Assembly (NCBI GenBank): GCA_028554795.2
Contig: CM068830.1
Location: 44,834,837 to 44,898,836, forward strand
Source of the DNA: Sinohyriopsis cumingii
Taxonomy: Eukaryota; Mollusca; Bivalvia; Unionida; Unionidae
Length of the DNA: 64,000 nucleotides
Direction: 5' to 3'
Part shown: piece after piece, positions 51,665-60,045 of the stretch
Numbering within the stretch: position 1 is the stretch's first letter
How the letters are laid out: each line of letters opens with the position of its first letter
The notes under the pieces: generated by a model
What the model saw: only the letters and a program-made list of their open reading frames with translations
What the model was told of the DNA's origin: nothing
The model's database searches: none
Translations under genes and position numbers: made by a program

Positions 51665-51898
51665 TTAGCATAGAGGGTACCGCTGAGGTCTCCTTGTTTT
51701 CCTTAAACTCTGTCTCACTTCTGATCCGTAAATCAAAACCCTCTTTAAACGGCCTTGTCTTTCTACGTAGATTCTTATTTTCCACACACATGTATCCGTC
51801 ATCTTGACAATAGTCCACGAGGATCGGACATACATCGGTAAGTCCGACCGAAGTAGCATTGAAGAGACGAGAGTAGAGGATTCCACGTCGGTCCACAT
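51665..51898 (-). CDS. Unrecognised 77-residue protein, left member of divergent pair 1
   Basis: ATG at 51898 (MWTDVESSTLVSSMLLRSDL), stop at 51665. It is arginine-rich toward the C-terminus (RQGRLKRVLIYGSEVRQSLR). I prefer this frame over the longer overlapping minus frame 51477-52013 because a good minus-strand TATA element (TATAAATA, 51948-51941) lies about 45 bp upstream and inside that longer frame. It shares the intergenic region 51899-52097 with the plus gene at 52098. Function unknown. Confidence 0.4.
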   Translation of the reverse strand: MWTDVESSTLVSSMLLRSDLPMYVRSSWTIVKMTDTCVWKIRIYVERQGRLKRVLIYGSEVRQSLRKTRRPQRYPLC

Positions 51899-51940
51899 CT
51901 TGGTGACGAGAACAGGTGAAGGAATGCAGCGAACTGCGGT

Positions 51941-51948
51941 TATTTATA
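51941..51948 (-). promoter_or_regulatory. TATA box of the minus gene in pair 1
   Basis: CCTATAAATA on the minus strand, about 43 bp before ATG 51898. Confidence 0.5.
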
Positions 51949-52061
51949 GGGGAAGGGATGATCGAAACGGATTGAGTTGGTTGACCAATCCAATCACGCG
52001 TTACAAAATTCAATCACCATTCGTCCAATCGGAAGAGATCAGTCCGTGAAGTCACATTCCC

Positions 52062-52067
52062 TATAAA
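52062..52067 (+). promoter_or_regulatory. TATA box of the plus gene in pair 1, with CAGT start-like motif
   Basis: CTATAAAGAGG with CAGTC 26 bp downstream (52088), the spacing expected of TATA plus an initiator; the ATG follows at 52098. Confidence 0.55.
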
Positions 52068-52097
52068 GAGGCACTAGCGTTTGTGCGCAGTCAATCC

Positions 52098-52679
52098 ATG
52101 CGACACAGCATAAACATGACACAAACTCAGAAGACAATGAATTGGGGTGCACCGGCCGTGGAAACTACCCAAGTGAACCCGGACTTACTTCCAGAAGAGG
52201 TGAATTGGGATTTTGTGGATTTTCTTTCGCAAGAATTTGTTCCTCAACCATTACCTTCGCCACCTTCTCCTTCTTTACCACACGTGGAGAATTTTAAACA
52301 GAAACAGAAAGAACAATTGGAGAAATTTATACAACAGCAAGAGGAAGCAGAACAAGCTTTTTTCCTACGACAGCAAGAAGAAGAGGTAAGAAAGAAACAA
52401 TAAGAAGAAGCAGCAAAGAAACAAGAGGGTGAAAGTCAAACGGTTACGATACTGTTAGACATTTTAGCGGAGTTAAGAAGTCTGAAACAAATGTATCAGA
52501 CTTCTTTATTACGACCGAAGAGAAAAAGACCTTCCCGAGCTAAACAACCCAACCCTGTGACAACACCTACAATACCACCCTTAATGATTTCTACCAAATC
52601 ATCATCGACAGGACGCAGTCCAGAAGTAGGCCTTGGCCGTGGCAAAGGCTTAAGGCAGTTAAAGTTGATTGCTTCCTAA
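52098..52679 (+). pseudogene. Proline-rich, coiled-coil and basic protein (segment 1), one internal stop
   Basis: A single frame runs from ATG 52098 to TAA 52679 with one in-frame TAA at 52401-52403. In order: a polar N-terminus ending in NPDLLPEEVNWDFVDFL, a proline-rich stretch (PQPLPSPPSPSLPHVENF), a Q/E/K coiled coil with EEAEQAFFLRQQEEEVRKKQ, the stop, a leucine-rich helix (TVTILLDILAELRSLKQMYQ), then a basic tail with RPKRKRPSRAKQPN and GLGRGKGLRQLKL. This layout resembles a DNA- or scaffold-binding structural protein, but I recognise no family. It is expressed from the divergent promoter at 51.9-52.1 kb. Confidence 0.45.
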
Positions 52680-53027
52680 GTTTGTTGTTTAAAACCAACA
52701 AATACCCAAAGGCCCTTTTCAGTGCCACCCATTTCTCTTGAAAAGAGATAGTATTTCAATTGCCAACATCAATTAAAACTAAAAAATCTTTTTTACCCAT
52801 ATAGTACGTGTGAATGGTTGAGTGCGTGAGTATAGGTTCTTATTCTTAAAATCAAAACCAAGAGACACTTACTTTTTATAGACTGTCTGTTCTGGTACGA
52901 ATTTTACAATCCAATTCACAACACAACATAGCACTTTAAAAAGTTCATAGGCTTCTTCTTTGTCTGTTTTCACTCTCTCTTTTTTTTAAATGTCTTCACT
53001 TTCACAGTTTTTTCCTCCTCTTCATCC
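52680..53027. other. Convergent 3' region of segment 1
   Basis: Non-coding DNA between the convergent plus gene ending at 52679 and the minus gene ending at 53028. A CT-rich stretch lies next to the latter. Confidence 0.5.
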
Positions 53028-53399
53028 TCACTTTCTTCCCTTCTTTTTTTTCTCCTGTTTCTGTTTCTTCACCTGTTTGCTTTCTTCCTCTTCTTCCTCT
53101 CTATAACTCCCCTCTTCTTCTTGCTCCTGTTGTTTCTTAGGGCAATCTGGAGACCAATGTCCTTTCTCTTGACAATGATAACATGCATCTTGACGTTTGT
53201 CTCTTCTAACCCCTGTTTTGTTTTCTTGACAGTCTGGACACTCTGAAGACCAATGTCCTTTATTCTTACAGATATAGCAAGTATCTTGACTTTTATCTCG
53301 AAAGGAGGATGAGTAGTCCGTAGGCTTGTCTGAAGAAAATTTTCTGATGACCCCTCGCAAAGCTCTGATGAAACGTTCGATCTGTGTAGTCTCGTCCAT
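53028..53399 (-). CDS. Double CCHC zinc-knuckle protein
   Basis: Starting at ATG 53399 (MDETTQIERFIRALRGVIRK), 123 residues. Two zinc knuckles of the CX2CX4HX4C form are intact: CYICKNKGHWSSEC and CYHCQEKGHWSPDC, each followed by a proline or charged linker. The C-terminus is a long E/K-rich tail (about 40 residues). CCHC knuckles bind single-stranded nucleic acid and are best known from retroviral Gag, but here the gene is a stand-alone intronless unit with no capsid or protease part. I prefer this start to the upstream one at 53543 because a minus-strand TATA (TATATAAA, 53461-53454) lies about 55 bp before it. It is divergent from the plus gene at 53535. The zinc-binding function is confident; the role is inferred. 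Confidence 0.7.
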   Translation of the reverse strand: MDETTQIERFIRALRGVIRKFSSDKPTDYSSSFRDKSQDTCYICKNKGHWSSECPDCQENKTGVRRDKRQDACYHCQEKGHWSPDCPKKQQEQEEEGSYREEEEEESKQVKKQKQEKKKKGRK

Positions 53400-53453
53400 T
53401 GTTCTGCTCAGTTTGAGAGTGAAATGAATAATGGAAGGACAAGACACACACCC

Positions 53454-53461
53454 TTTATATA
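53454..53461 (-). promoter_or_regulatory. TATA box of the zinc-knuckle gene
   Basis: GTATATATAAAGGG on the minus strand. Confidence 0.55.
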
Positions 53462-53480
53462 TACGCTGGTCTGTCATGGA

Positions 53481-53487
53481 TATAAAG
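53481..53487 (+). promoter_or_regulatory. TATA box of the plus gene in pair 2
   Basis: GATATAAAGTG, 54 bp before ATG 53535, with TAGTCATTT about 28 bp and CAGTC 46 bp downstream. Confidence 0.5.
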
Positions 53488-53534
53488 TGACCCATGGTGT
53501 TTCTCATGTAGTCATTTGACTTTTTGCAGTCAAG

Positions 53535-54198
53535 ATGAAACAATCCAATCCACTCGTGAAGAAAGGAGAAGAAGAAAGTAAGAGGCAGAAACGTGATCTA
53601 TCGCCTCGTACCATCGCTGAAGTCTTGGCACAAATTCATGCCAGTGATTTTGAAGAGGACATGAGTGAACCAGAATCCAGGCCCAGAGAGTCTACACCTA
53701 GTCGAAGTTCACGAGTCAACCCTGAAAAGTACTATCACATTCGAGAGACGGAAAAGCGTCCCTCTAGAAAATTTAGAACCACGGCTTACAAATACACGGT
53801 GAAGTTTAAAGATTTCAAGTCCGACGTACCATTGGAGAAAGCAGAAGGGTTCATCACCGAGGTGTGGGATTCTTTGCTCACCACACTAAAGCGACAATGT
53901 CAACCCAAAAGAATACGATCGCTTGAGACTTTCCATAGAACACGACGGTTTTAAATCCCCTGTTTGGATCGAGTTTAGCAGCCCTGCATAATTGACCGCT
54001 TCCAAAGTCATGGACAAGATTCAATATGTACAACAATCTAATGACCAAATTGACATCACAGACGGTAAAGCCACACTGTCCGTGACCCACGTCTCTCCTC
54101 CTCAAGGGACCGGACGCAAAAAGGTCTTATTGGTGAACGATCTTCGCAGCATCAAAACAAGCCTAAAGCAGCAGGGAGGGCGAACAGACTCTAATTGA
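53535..54198 (+). pseudogene. Possible N-terminal part of a Maverick-type PolB protein
   Basis: Frame 1 (53535-53954) begins MKQSNPLVKKGEEESKRQKR, with a basic, disordered start and then a folded-looking part ending DSLLTTLKRQCQ. A frameshift near 53910 moves the continuation into another frame (EYDRLRLSIEHDGFKSPVWI), which crosses an in-frame TAA at 53989-53991 and runs to 54198 (SVTHVSPPQGTGRKKVLL, DLRSIKTSL). By overall pattern I associate this order of segments with the region preceding the polymerase domain in proteins of Maverick/Polinton-like elements, but this is from memory of family style, not a search. No polymerase motif follows: the gene is cut off at about 54170. The promoter is shared with the zinc-knuckle gene. 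Confidence 0.4.
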
Positions 54199-54346
54199 AA
54201 ATTTCCATTTTATGCCAAAGAAGACTTCCACGAAAAAATCATCATGTAAGTCTTTGTTTGTTAAAAATAAACACTTCTATGATGATTTAAAGATCTTAGC
54301 CAGCGAGAAAACAATCTTAAAATATACTTGAGACGGACCCTCCCTG
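54167..54346. repeat. Short inverted repeat at the border of segments 1 and 2
   Basis: GCAGCAGGGAGGG at about 54170 and CCCTCCCTGCTGC at about 54333 are perfect reverse complements enclosing about 150 bp of non-coding DNA. They mark the place where the PolB-like gene of segment 1 stops. Confidence 0.7.
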
Positions 54347-54434
54347 CTGCTATTCATTTCAGAATATTTTCTAAATCAGTCTTGATTAAAATATTTTATC
54401 ATTATAAATTAAAATCATTAATATATTAATAATC

Positions 54435-55126
54435 ATGGATGTTGGAGAAGCATATACTACTAGATTAGTACCAGAACGATTAGAAGCAATAAAGAAATAT
54501 CTTCCACTGAGAGATTCTGTCAAACGAAAAATGCAAGCAGTTGAAGATGCAAAACAAGGTTTCGCGGAGTCAACTGAGTTATTATTTAAACCTGTAACTA
54601 AAGCTACTGAAAAAGCCGCCGAGGCTGCTGAAAGAATCCTGCTTTGAGATATTGAAGATCCCGAAGAAAGAAATAGAGGCATCCTTCCAGTGTTAAAACA
54701 ATTTGAAGCTCAAACTCGACCTCAAGCTCAAGCTCAACCTGCAGCTCAACCTGAACCTGTAGCTCAACCTGAACAGGTTTCTTTCATAGAAAGATTTACT
54801 GATGATGCTGCACGAACAATAAAAAATTTCCATTTGAAACTGCTGATGATATAATTGAATTTGGTGCATTTGCTTACTCAATTTTTAAAGAAAAACATAA
54901 TTTTTTAAAAACTGAATATTTTACAAAAAGTAAAAGTAGCAATTCGTGGATTGATTGGATATATAAAGCAAAACGAAATATTTCCCGTGTAAATAAAATT
55001 GGTGATGATATTTATCGTAAGTTTAGTGAGGGAAAAATATTAAAAGAAAAATATGATCTAGAAAAAAAGGAAGAAGAAAGAAGAAAAAATGGAAAAAAAT
55101 TATGCAAAAAGCAAAGAAGGTACTGA
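54435..55126 (+). pseudogene. Unrecognised element protein with A/P/Q-rich linker, broken
   Basis: From ATG 54435 (MDVGEAYTTRLVPERLEAIK) a helical, charged domain runs to an in-frame TGA at 54645-54647. The same frame then continues through an acidic bit and a low-complexity linker (QAQAQPAAQPEPVAQPEQ, about 54715-54775). Near 54825 the frame shifts and goes on with FGAFAYSIFKEKHNFLK and WIDWIYKAKRNISRVNKIGD, ending in a K/E-rich helix and TGA at 55124-55126. It overlaps the next frame by about 25 bp and might once have formed one protein with it. No family recognised. The position at the head of the capsid cluster suggests a structural or accessory virion role. Confidence 0.45.
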
Positions 55127-55725
55127 AAAGTGTGCCAGAAAAACAACAACCTTCATATAAACTTCCTGCGCCTTTGCAACAACAACCTAAATTATCATCT
55201 CAACCTAGTATGATGTTTACTGATGATACTCTTAATACTTTTAAAGACAGAGATAAATTAATTAATATTGCTGCGCATAATTATGATTACAGAGATGATT
55301 ATCTGAAACCAGAATTTGTTGATGACATAACATCTGAAAAAGAATGGATTCCTTCAGTATATTTTGCTTCTACAGGAGATAAAATAAATTTATCAGATCC
55401 AGAGTATAAATTTTTTTTTAAAGATGTAAGTGAGCGTTTGATTAAAACATATCAACAAAAAGAATCTACGGAAGAACAATCTTTCGATATACTAAAATCT
55501 CTTGGTGTTACCGGTAGTGGTTATAATTCTGTTTGTTCCGACAATGTTCTCAATGATGTATCGCGATTAGAAGTTTTTATTGGAGGAAAACGAGCTGGAA
55601 ATAATTCATCAGAAATAATCAACGAGCCAACTGATATCTGCCGAAGATTGTTTCAGGCCGGCGTCATGGATATTAGCATTTACCGAAATCTCATTGATGA
55701 ACTCGTTGACGATTACAGTGACTAG
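55102..55725 (+). CDS. Unrecognised 207-residue element protein
   Basis: Intact frame from ATG 55102 (MQKAKKVLKSVPEKQQPSYK) to TAG 55725. It has a basic, P/Q-rich N-terminus of about 40 residues, then a mostly acidic and aromatic globular part (IAAHNYDYRDDYLKPEFVDD, IPSVYFASTGDKINLSDPEY), a glycine-rich turn (LGVTGSGYNSVCSDN) and an acidic C-terminus ending DELVDDYSD. No known domain recognised. It sits directly upstream of the minor-capsid-like gene, and its 3' end is followed by two AATAAA signals, the second abutting the next ATG. It is one of the few unbroken frames here. Confidence 0.6.
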   Translation: MQKAKKVLKSVPEKQQPSYKLPAPLQQQPKLSSQPSMMFTDDTLNTFKDRDKLINIAAHNYDYRDDYLKPEFVDDITSEKEWIPSVYFASTGDKINLSDPEYKFFFKDVSERLIKTYQQKESTEEQSFDILKSLGVTGSGYNSVCSDNVLNDVSRLEVFIGGKRAGNNSSEIINEPTDICRRLFQAGVMDISIYRNLIDELVDDYSD

Positions 55726-55747
55726 TTGTTAAATAAACAAATAATTA

Positions 55748-55753
55748 AATAAA
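55748..55753 (+). terminator. AATAAA polyadenylation signal abutting the next start codon
   Basis: AATAAAATG: the signal for the upstream gene ends exactly where ATG 55754 begins. A second AATAAA lies at 55732-55737. Confidence 0.5.
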
Positions 55754-56180
55754 ATGATCGTGCATAAAAATTATCGTAAACCTGTGCCTGTTCGAGTGGT
55801 GAATGCGCGGTTACCCATGTACAAATTCACTTACGGAAATGGATTAGGTGATATTATTAAAGGTTTTATTACAAGACTAGCTCCTAAAGCGGGTCCTATC
55901 GTGAAACAATTATCAATGAAGGCTATAGACTTTATTCGTGATAAAGCTTTTGCTGCTGTTGGTAGCGCTGCCAGCAAAACGTTCAACACCGTCAAAGACG
56001 GAATATTCAATTTAGTACGCAGAAAAAAAACAACCTGTCGCGGCGGTCAAATTACCAAGCACCGCAGTGATGCCCAGCGACGTCAGTAAAATAATAAACG
56101 ACGCAGCAAATCAAAATCTATCATCGTTGATAAATCAAGAAGCAGAACAAATAAATACGAGCATGATATCAGGAAGGTAA
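55754..56180 (+). pseudogene. Minor capsid / pVI-pX-like protein, frameshifted
   Basis: ATG 55754. A basic N-terminus (KNYRKPVPVRVVNARLPMYK) is followed by a glycine motif and amphipathic helices (TYGNGLGDIIKGFITRLAPK, KQLSMKAIDFIRDKAFAAVG), then KDGIFNLVRRKK. A short basic head, a G-N-G-x-G-D-I motif and a membrane-active-looking helix before basic residues are features of adenovirus pVI/pX-type minor virion proteins and their adintovirus counterparts. A run of eight A at 56023-56030 shifts the frame; the continuation in the next frame (SDVSKIINDAANQNLSSLIN) ends at TAA 56178-56180, just before the capsid gene. Family assignment is by pattern only. Confidence 0.55.
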
Positions 56181-56187
56181 TGTTTTT

Positions 56188-56193
56188 AATAAA
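56188..56193 (+). terminator. AATAAA signal abutting the capsid gene start
   Basis: AATAAAATG again: the signal follows the stop of the pVI-like gene by 7 bp and touches ATG 56194. Confidence 0.5.
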
Positions 56194-57443
56194 ATGTTCT
56201 CGCGAATATCTAACGCTGTTTTTGACATGGATGAACTAATAAGCAAAGATGATTCGGTGCGTGATTATCAGTATTATTCATATGACGCGGTAAAACCAAA
56301 TCAAGATGGGCGAGTTGAACTTCAGGTTCATGACACAAGCAGATACTTTTTACCTTGTGAAGCGTTGATCGAAGTTGTTGGTGAACTCATAAAAGCCGAT
56401 AATAACGTATATCCAGAAGCTTTCAAAGTTGGTTTTGTTAATAATGGTATTATGACATTATTTAAGAGCGCCATATACATGGTTGATGGAAAAGAAATTG
56501 AATCAATTCATGACAATGTCGATGTTGCTACGACGATTATAGACCTAGCGAGATACTCAAATGATTTTACTAGATCAGCTGATCCTAGTATGATGTTTGC
56601 CAAGGATAATTTTAATGAAGCTGATCATAATCAATTCAATCTCGTACAATTGACTCATGTTTCTGCGGGTGCTGCCGCAGCTGGAACGATAGCTCGGTCA
56701 GGTGCTCCATTTCCGGTAGTGCAAAGCGTTAATCATAATTTTAATATGGGATTTGCAACACGCAGACACATGTTAAAAGGTAACCGCAGAAGATTTTCGG
56801 GTATGATTCCGTTATCTCATATATTTGGATTCTGCAGAGATTTTAGAAAAGTAATTTTTGGAGCCAAACACACAGTTGTTCTTTATCGAAAAGGCGATAG
56901 TAATGATGCAATCTGGAGAGAGGGTGATGATGATCCTGCTGTTGATGCTGCTAATGCTGGTAAAGTAGTACTATCTAAACTTTCACTGTGGATGCCAGTA
57001 ATGACCCCATCAATATCTGAAGAAAGTAAATTACTTTCTTTTATGAATCAGGGTGGTAAATCAATAATGTATTGGTTGACAACGATCACCGATAGTACCA
57101 GCAATAACATAAATGGTATTTTACTTGGCATATATCATCACAACAAGGTGTTTCTGCACCTAGACATATCTTTATTGCTCTTCAAAACGCTGATCGATCA
57201 GATAATAATCAAAGAGCTAGTCATATGATATTTGATCATTTTAACGCTAGTGAAATATCATTGCGGATAAATGGGCATCAAGAACCATCTGAAGAAATAT
57301 CGTTAGATTTTGATACTAATTCAGTAGCGCGTGGATATCGTCGGTTGTTGAGTTTTATGGGACGAGATGAAAATATCGATACTGGTTTGCAAATATCACA
57401 ATTGGATTTTATAACATTATATCCGATCTATTATTTTTCATGA
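56194..57443 (+). pseudogene. Probable major capsid protein (double jelly-roll type), one frameshift
   Basis: About 415 codons in two frames. The N-terminal part begins MFSRISNAVFDMDELISKDD and contains a beta-rich fold with KVGFVNNGIMTLFKSAIYMV and DGKEIESIHDNVDVATTIID. The middle has MIPLSHIFGFCRDFRKVIFG and a strand-rich section with KVVLSKLSLWMPVMTPS. Near 57115 the frame shifts by one base; the rest (HMIFDHFNASEISLRINGHQ, QISQLDFITLYPIYYFS) ends at TGA 57441-57443. The length, order of blocks and C-terminal 'D-x-x-x-LYP-x-x-F' end match capsid-type proteins found repeatedly in invertebrate Maverick-like elements. The jelly-roll fold is inferred, not computed. The neighbouring pVI-like and penton-like genes support it. 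Confidence 0.6.
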
Positions 57444-57494
57444 AATCATATCAAATTAAATGATATAATTCGACGGAGCGAATATAATACTCAC

Positions 57495-58071
57495 GTGAAT
57501 GATTTTACTACCCTTCAAGAAGCTATCAGAAAAACTGATGAAACTATTACTGAAAAAATCGACAGATATGCTGTAAGAGTCCTTGAATATATCATAAAAA
57601 AACGATAATAAAATCGATGAAACTATCAAAAAAATAGAATAAATTAACAAAAAACTCACCGATATCAATACCAGCATAGATTAATTCAAAGGAACTGAAT
57701 TATTAATTCCTGGAATTATTGGAAAAACTAACCTTGTTAAGATTCCAGCAAGAATAAACGTAAACAATATCTTATTTACGACGTTGACGGGATCATCAAC
57801 ATGGACGCCAGAAAATAATACTCTCAAATACACCGCTGCAGTTACTGGCGTGCACAGATTATACATATTTTCCCCTGTAAGATTCAGAATAATTACTAAA
57901 GAATACGACTGGAGACATCCCAGTGATAGATTTCTCGGATTTTTAACTGTTTTATTAAATAAAGGAGTCGAAGAAACATTTACGTTAGAAACTGATAAAA
58001 CAACAAAACCAACATCGTACTGGTGGTGCATGGAGTTCATAGCTGAGTCGCCTCAATTATTTACTAGGTAA
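57495..58071 (+). pseudogene. Fibre-like protein: coiled-coil stalk plus beta-rich head, broken
   Basis: The open frame after the capsid gene (no ATG found) starts with a heptad-like helix (LQEAIRKTDETITEKIDRYA and on to YIIKK). It shifts frame at a run of seven A near 57600, continues with DNKIDETIKKIE and NKKLTDINTSID across two in-frame TAA (57640-57642, 57682-57684), then becomes beta-rich: GTELLIPGIIGKTNLVKIPA, SSTWTPENNTLKYTAAVTGV, SPVRFRIITKEYDWRHP, ending with YWWCMEFIAESPQLFTR. A thin coiled-coil stalk followed by a beta head is the architecture of trimeric viral receptor-binding fibres. There is no sequence family I can name; the assignment rests on architecture and position in the virion cluster. 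Confidence 0.45.
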
Positions 58072-58078
58072 AAACATA

Positions 58079-58607
58079 ATGAGTGCATCCAAGTACAGGT
58101 ATGATCAAGTGCGTGAATGACAGTCGTCGCTGAAAAATATCATCGACGTATACACGGCAAAGATAAAAAAAATATCAGGGACGATTAGTTATCATTGATG
58201 TGATTGTTTATTCGGTATCCGCGGCTGTTGCTGGAGCTAGAATAATATTATCCGCGGTAACAATGATGGCACCGGTAACTATAACTATTTGTGTTTCCGC
58301 GGCAACGACGGTCGCAGGTGTCCTTAACATGGTCTCAAAAAAAGTGTGTTCCTGTACGAATGAAAAATTATCCGAGTATGTTATTAAATTACATACAGGG
58401 ACGGCCGCGTATTCGAAATTATCTTCGCTGTTGTAGGAGAGTCTCAGTGATGAAATTATATCCGACTCTGAGTTCTCGTCGATGATGAAAATTTACAACC
58501 AAGCTGATATTAAAGCTACGAATATTAATAATGGCGGAATTACTTCAGCAGATCGTGACAAATACGGTTCCAAGAAAAACCACGATGATCTCGGTAAGTT
58601 CGACTAA
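58079..58607 (+). pseudogene. Small membrane protein of the element, broken
   Basis: ATG 58079 (MSASKYRYDQVRE), an in-frame TGA at 58118-58120, a helix with KNIIDVYTAKIKKISGTISY, a frameshift near 58195, then two alanine/valine-rich membrane-like segments (YSVSAAVAGARIILSAVTMM, ITICVSAATTVAGVLNMVSK). After an in-frame TAG (58434-58436) the frame continues with an acidic helix (ESLSDEIISDSEFSSMMKIY) and ends at TAA 58605-58607, overlapping the next gene by 77 bp. The order soluble helix, two TM segments, acidic C-terminal helix recurs in Maverick-like elements as far as I know, with unknown function, possibly a virion membrane or exit protein. Confidence 0.45.
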
Positions 58608-59942
58608 ACCAGAATTTAATATTAATTTTCCAGCTGCAATTTCCATTGACGAAATCGCACTAGCACAGTTGCGAGTATATCACAGCTGGCCCAACATCAG
58701 ATCTAAATCATTTGGTGGATTACAATCAAATAATTCATTTGTGTTTACTAATAAAAATAAAACCGATGGCACCCCTAATTGGATCGTCGTTGGAATACCA
58801 ACAGGTAGTTATCAAATTGAAGAAATTAATGATGAATTAACACGCAGAATAAAAAATATAACCGGAAAAGAACCTGGGATAAAAATATCCGCGCATGAAC
58901 CAACACTAACTTCGATCATCAAGGTAAGTTCAAACTACGTTGTTGATATTTATGCAATTTAATTAGAACCGTCTTAGGATGGCCTGAAATTGTACCAGCA
59001 CAACCACCAGATCCACCAGAAATTAAAAAATCTGATTATATCACAGACAAACAATCATATTATGATACTGATCCAAAATACAAACAAAATTTAGATGTTA
59101 TAAAGGATGCAACCATAAAAAGCGATTTTATTCTCAGAGAGAAAGATCAAATACCGTGTAGTTTTTATAGTAAGCGAATTCAAGCGGGAACAAGAAGAGG
59201 CGTCTCTGTTGATGTAAGTGAATTTTTTGAGTATTTTAAAGAAATTAATCAAGAACATTTTAATCAACTAAATCAATTAAAGAAATATTTTCGTGAATGT
59301 GTTTTTAACGTATCAAGTTCATGTAGCGAGATTATCAAACACATAGAAATAATGAATCAGCTTGCATCCGACATGAAATATTTTCACACACGAATGGTTC
59401 AGGCAGTAATTAATCCGTTAGGCTTATAAAATAAAGAAAAATTTTTAGACGCGTACTCGCTGACGGAAGCTGAATTACCAAAATTTAAATTTTCTGGTTA
59501 TAACGCACCTGAATTAAGAAAATCTGTCAGCGACACCATTGATGAATTATTTTATGAATTATCCGCGTGGAAATAATTATTACCACCACCAGCTATACTT
59601 AGACGCGAAAATGCTCCATCTGGCGGCGGCAGACATATTTCGCCGGAGCCGGTAAATATAACGACCGTGGTTGCGGTTAATCTTAGTTGTGACATCGTCG
59701 AAAACAGCTACAGCGCAGACACATCAGTGTCAAATCAGGCCCAGCAAGGATTTATTCTTTATTCGTTCTCGCCGAAACAACCACCGGGATACTTAATTGT
59801 GCAAGAACCAATTAATCCGGTTTATCTGCGATGTCATAATCGTTTATTATCAAGAATGAATTTCAGACTAACAGATCAATCTGGAAATTTGCTTGATTTA
59901 AGAAACGAAACATTAAGTATTAATTTACTTATAAGATCGTAA
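58531..59942 (+). pseudogene. Penton-like jelly-roll protein with a ~200-residue insertion, broken
   Basis: The first frame (ATG 58531, MAELLQQIVTNTVPRKTTMI) has strand-rich blocks including LAQLRVYHSWPNIRSKSF and PTGSYQIEEINDELTRRI and ends at 58962. A one-base shift near 58958 leads into one continuous frame to 59942, crossed by TAA at 59427-59429 and 59574-59576. This frame holds a polar, helical stretch (VSEFFEYFKEINQEHFNQLN, DMKYFHTRMVQAVINPL, ELPKFKFSGYNAPELRKSVS), then strand-rich blocks typical of the second half of such proteins (PVNITTVVAVNLSCDIVENS, FILYSFSPKQPPGYLIVQEP, NFRLTDQSGNLLDLRNETLS). Both halves fit the single-jelly-roll minor capsid (penton-type) proteins of Maverick-like elements; the helical middle looks like an insertion. 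It is located between the membrane protein and an A-rich 3' region. Confidence 0.5.
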
Positions 59943-60045
59943 GATCTTTATCGTAAAATGTTTCCAACCTCTATACCTGAAAAAAAAAAAATAAAAAAAA
60001 AGATAAAAACCAACAAAAAATAATAAAATATATTTTTTTAAAATT
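59943..60045. terminator. A-rich convergent 3' region
   Basis: Between the plus-strand penton-like gene and the minus-strand gene. It contains two long A runs with an AATAAAA at 60020-60030, suitable as a polyadenylation region for the plus gene. Confidence 0.45.

Larger units (their letters stand above)
50709..54200. mobile_element. Virus-like segment 1 (Maverick/adintovirus-like remnant)
   Basis: Intronless small genes are packed on both strands: two short plus frames at the left, a divergent pair around 51.9-52.1 kb, and a second divergent pair around 53.4-53.5 kb. The last plus gene looks like the N-terminal part of a Maverick-type PolB protein and breaks off at about 54170, right where a short inverted repeat begins. 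The compact layout, TATA-bearing intergenic regions of 130-200 bp and a zinc-knuckle protein all contrast with the host DNA on the left. The left end is not defined. Confidence 0.55.

Noticed and set aside
51477..52013. 178-codon minus-strand gene
   Set aside because: A good minus-strand TATA box lies inside it and points to the shorter overlapping frame starting at 51898. Its C-terminal part also runs through a degenerate tandem repeat.
53028..53399. Retroviral or LTR-retrotransposon Gag
   Set aside because: Zinc knuckles are present, but no capsid, protease or reverse transcriptase follows in frame, and the gene stands alone with its own promoter.
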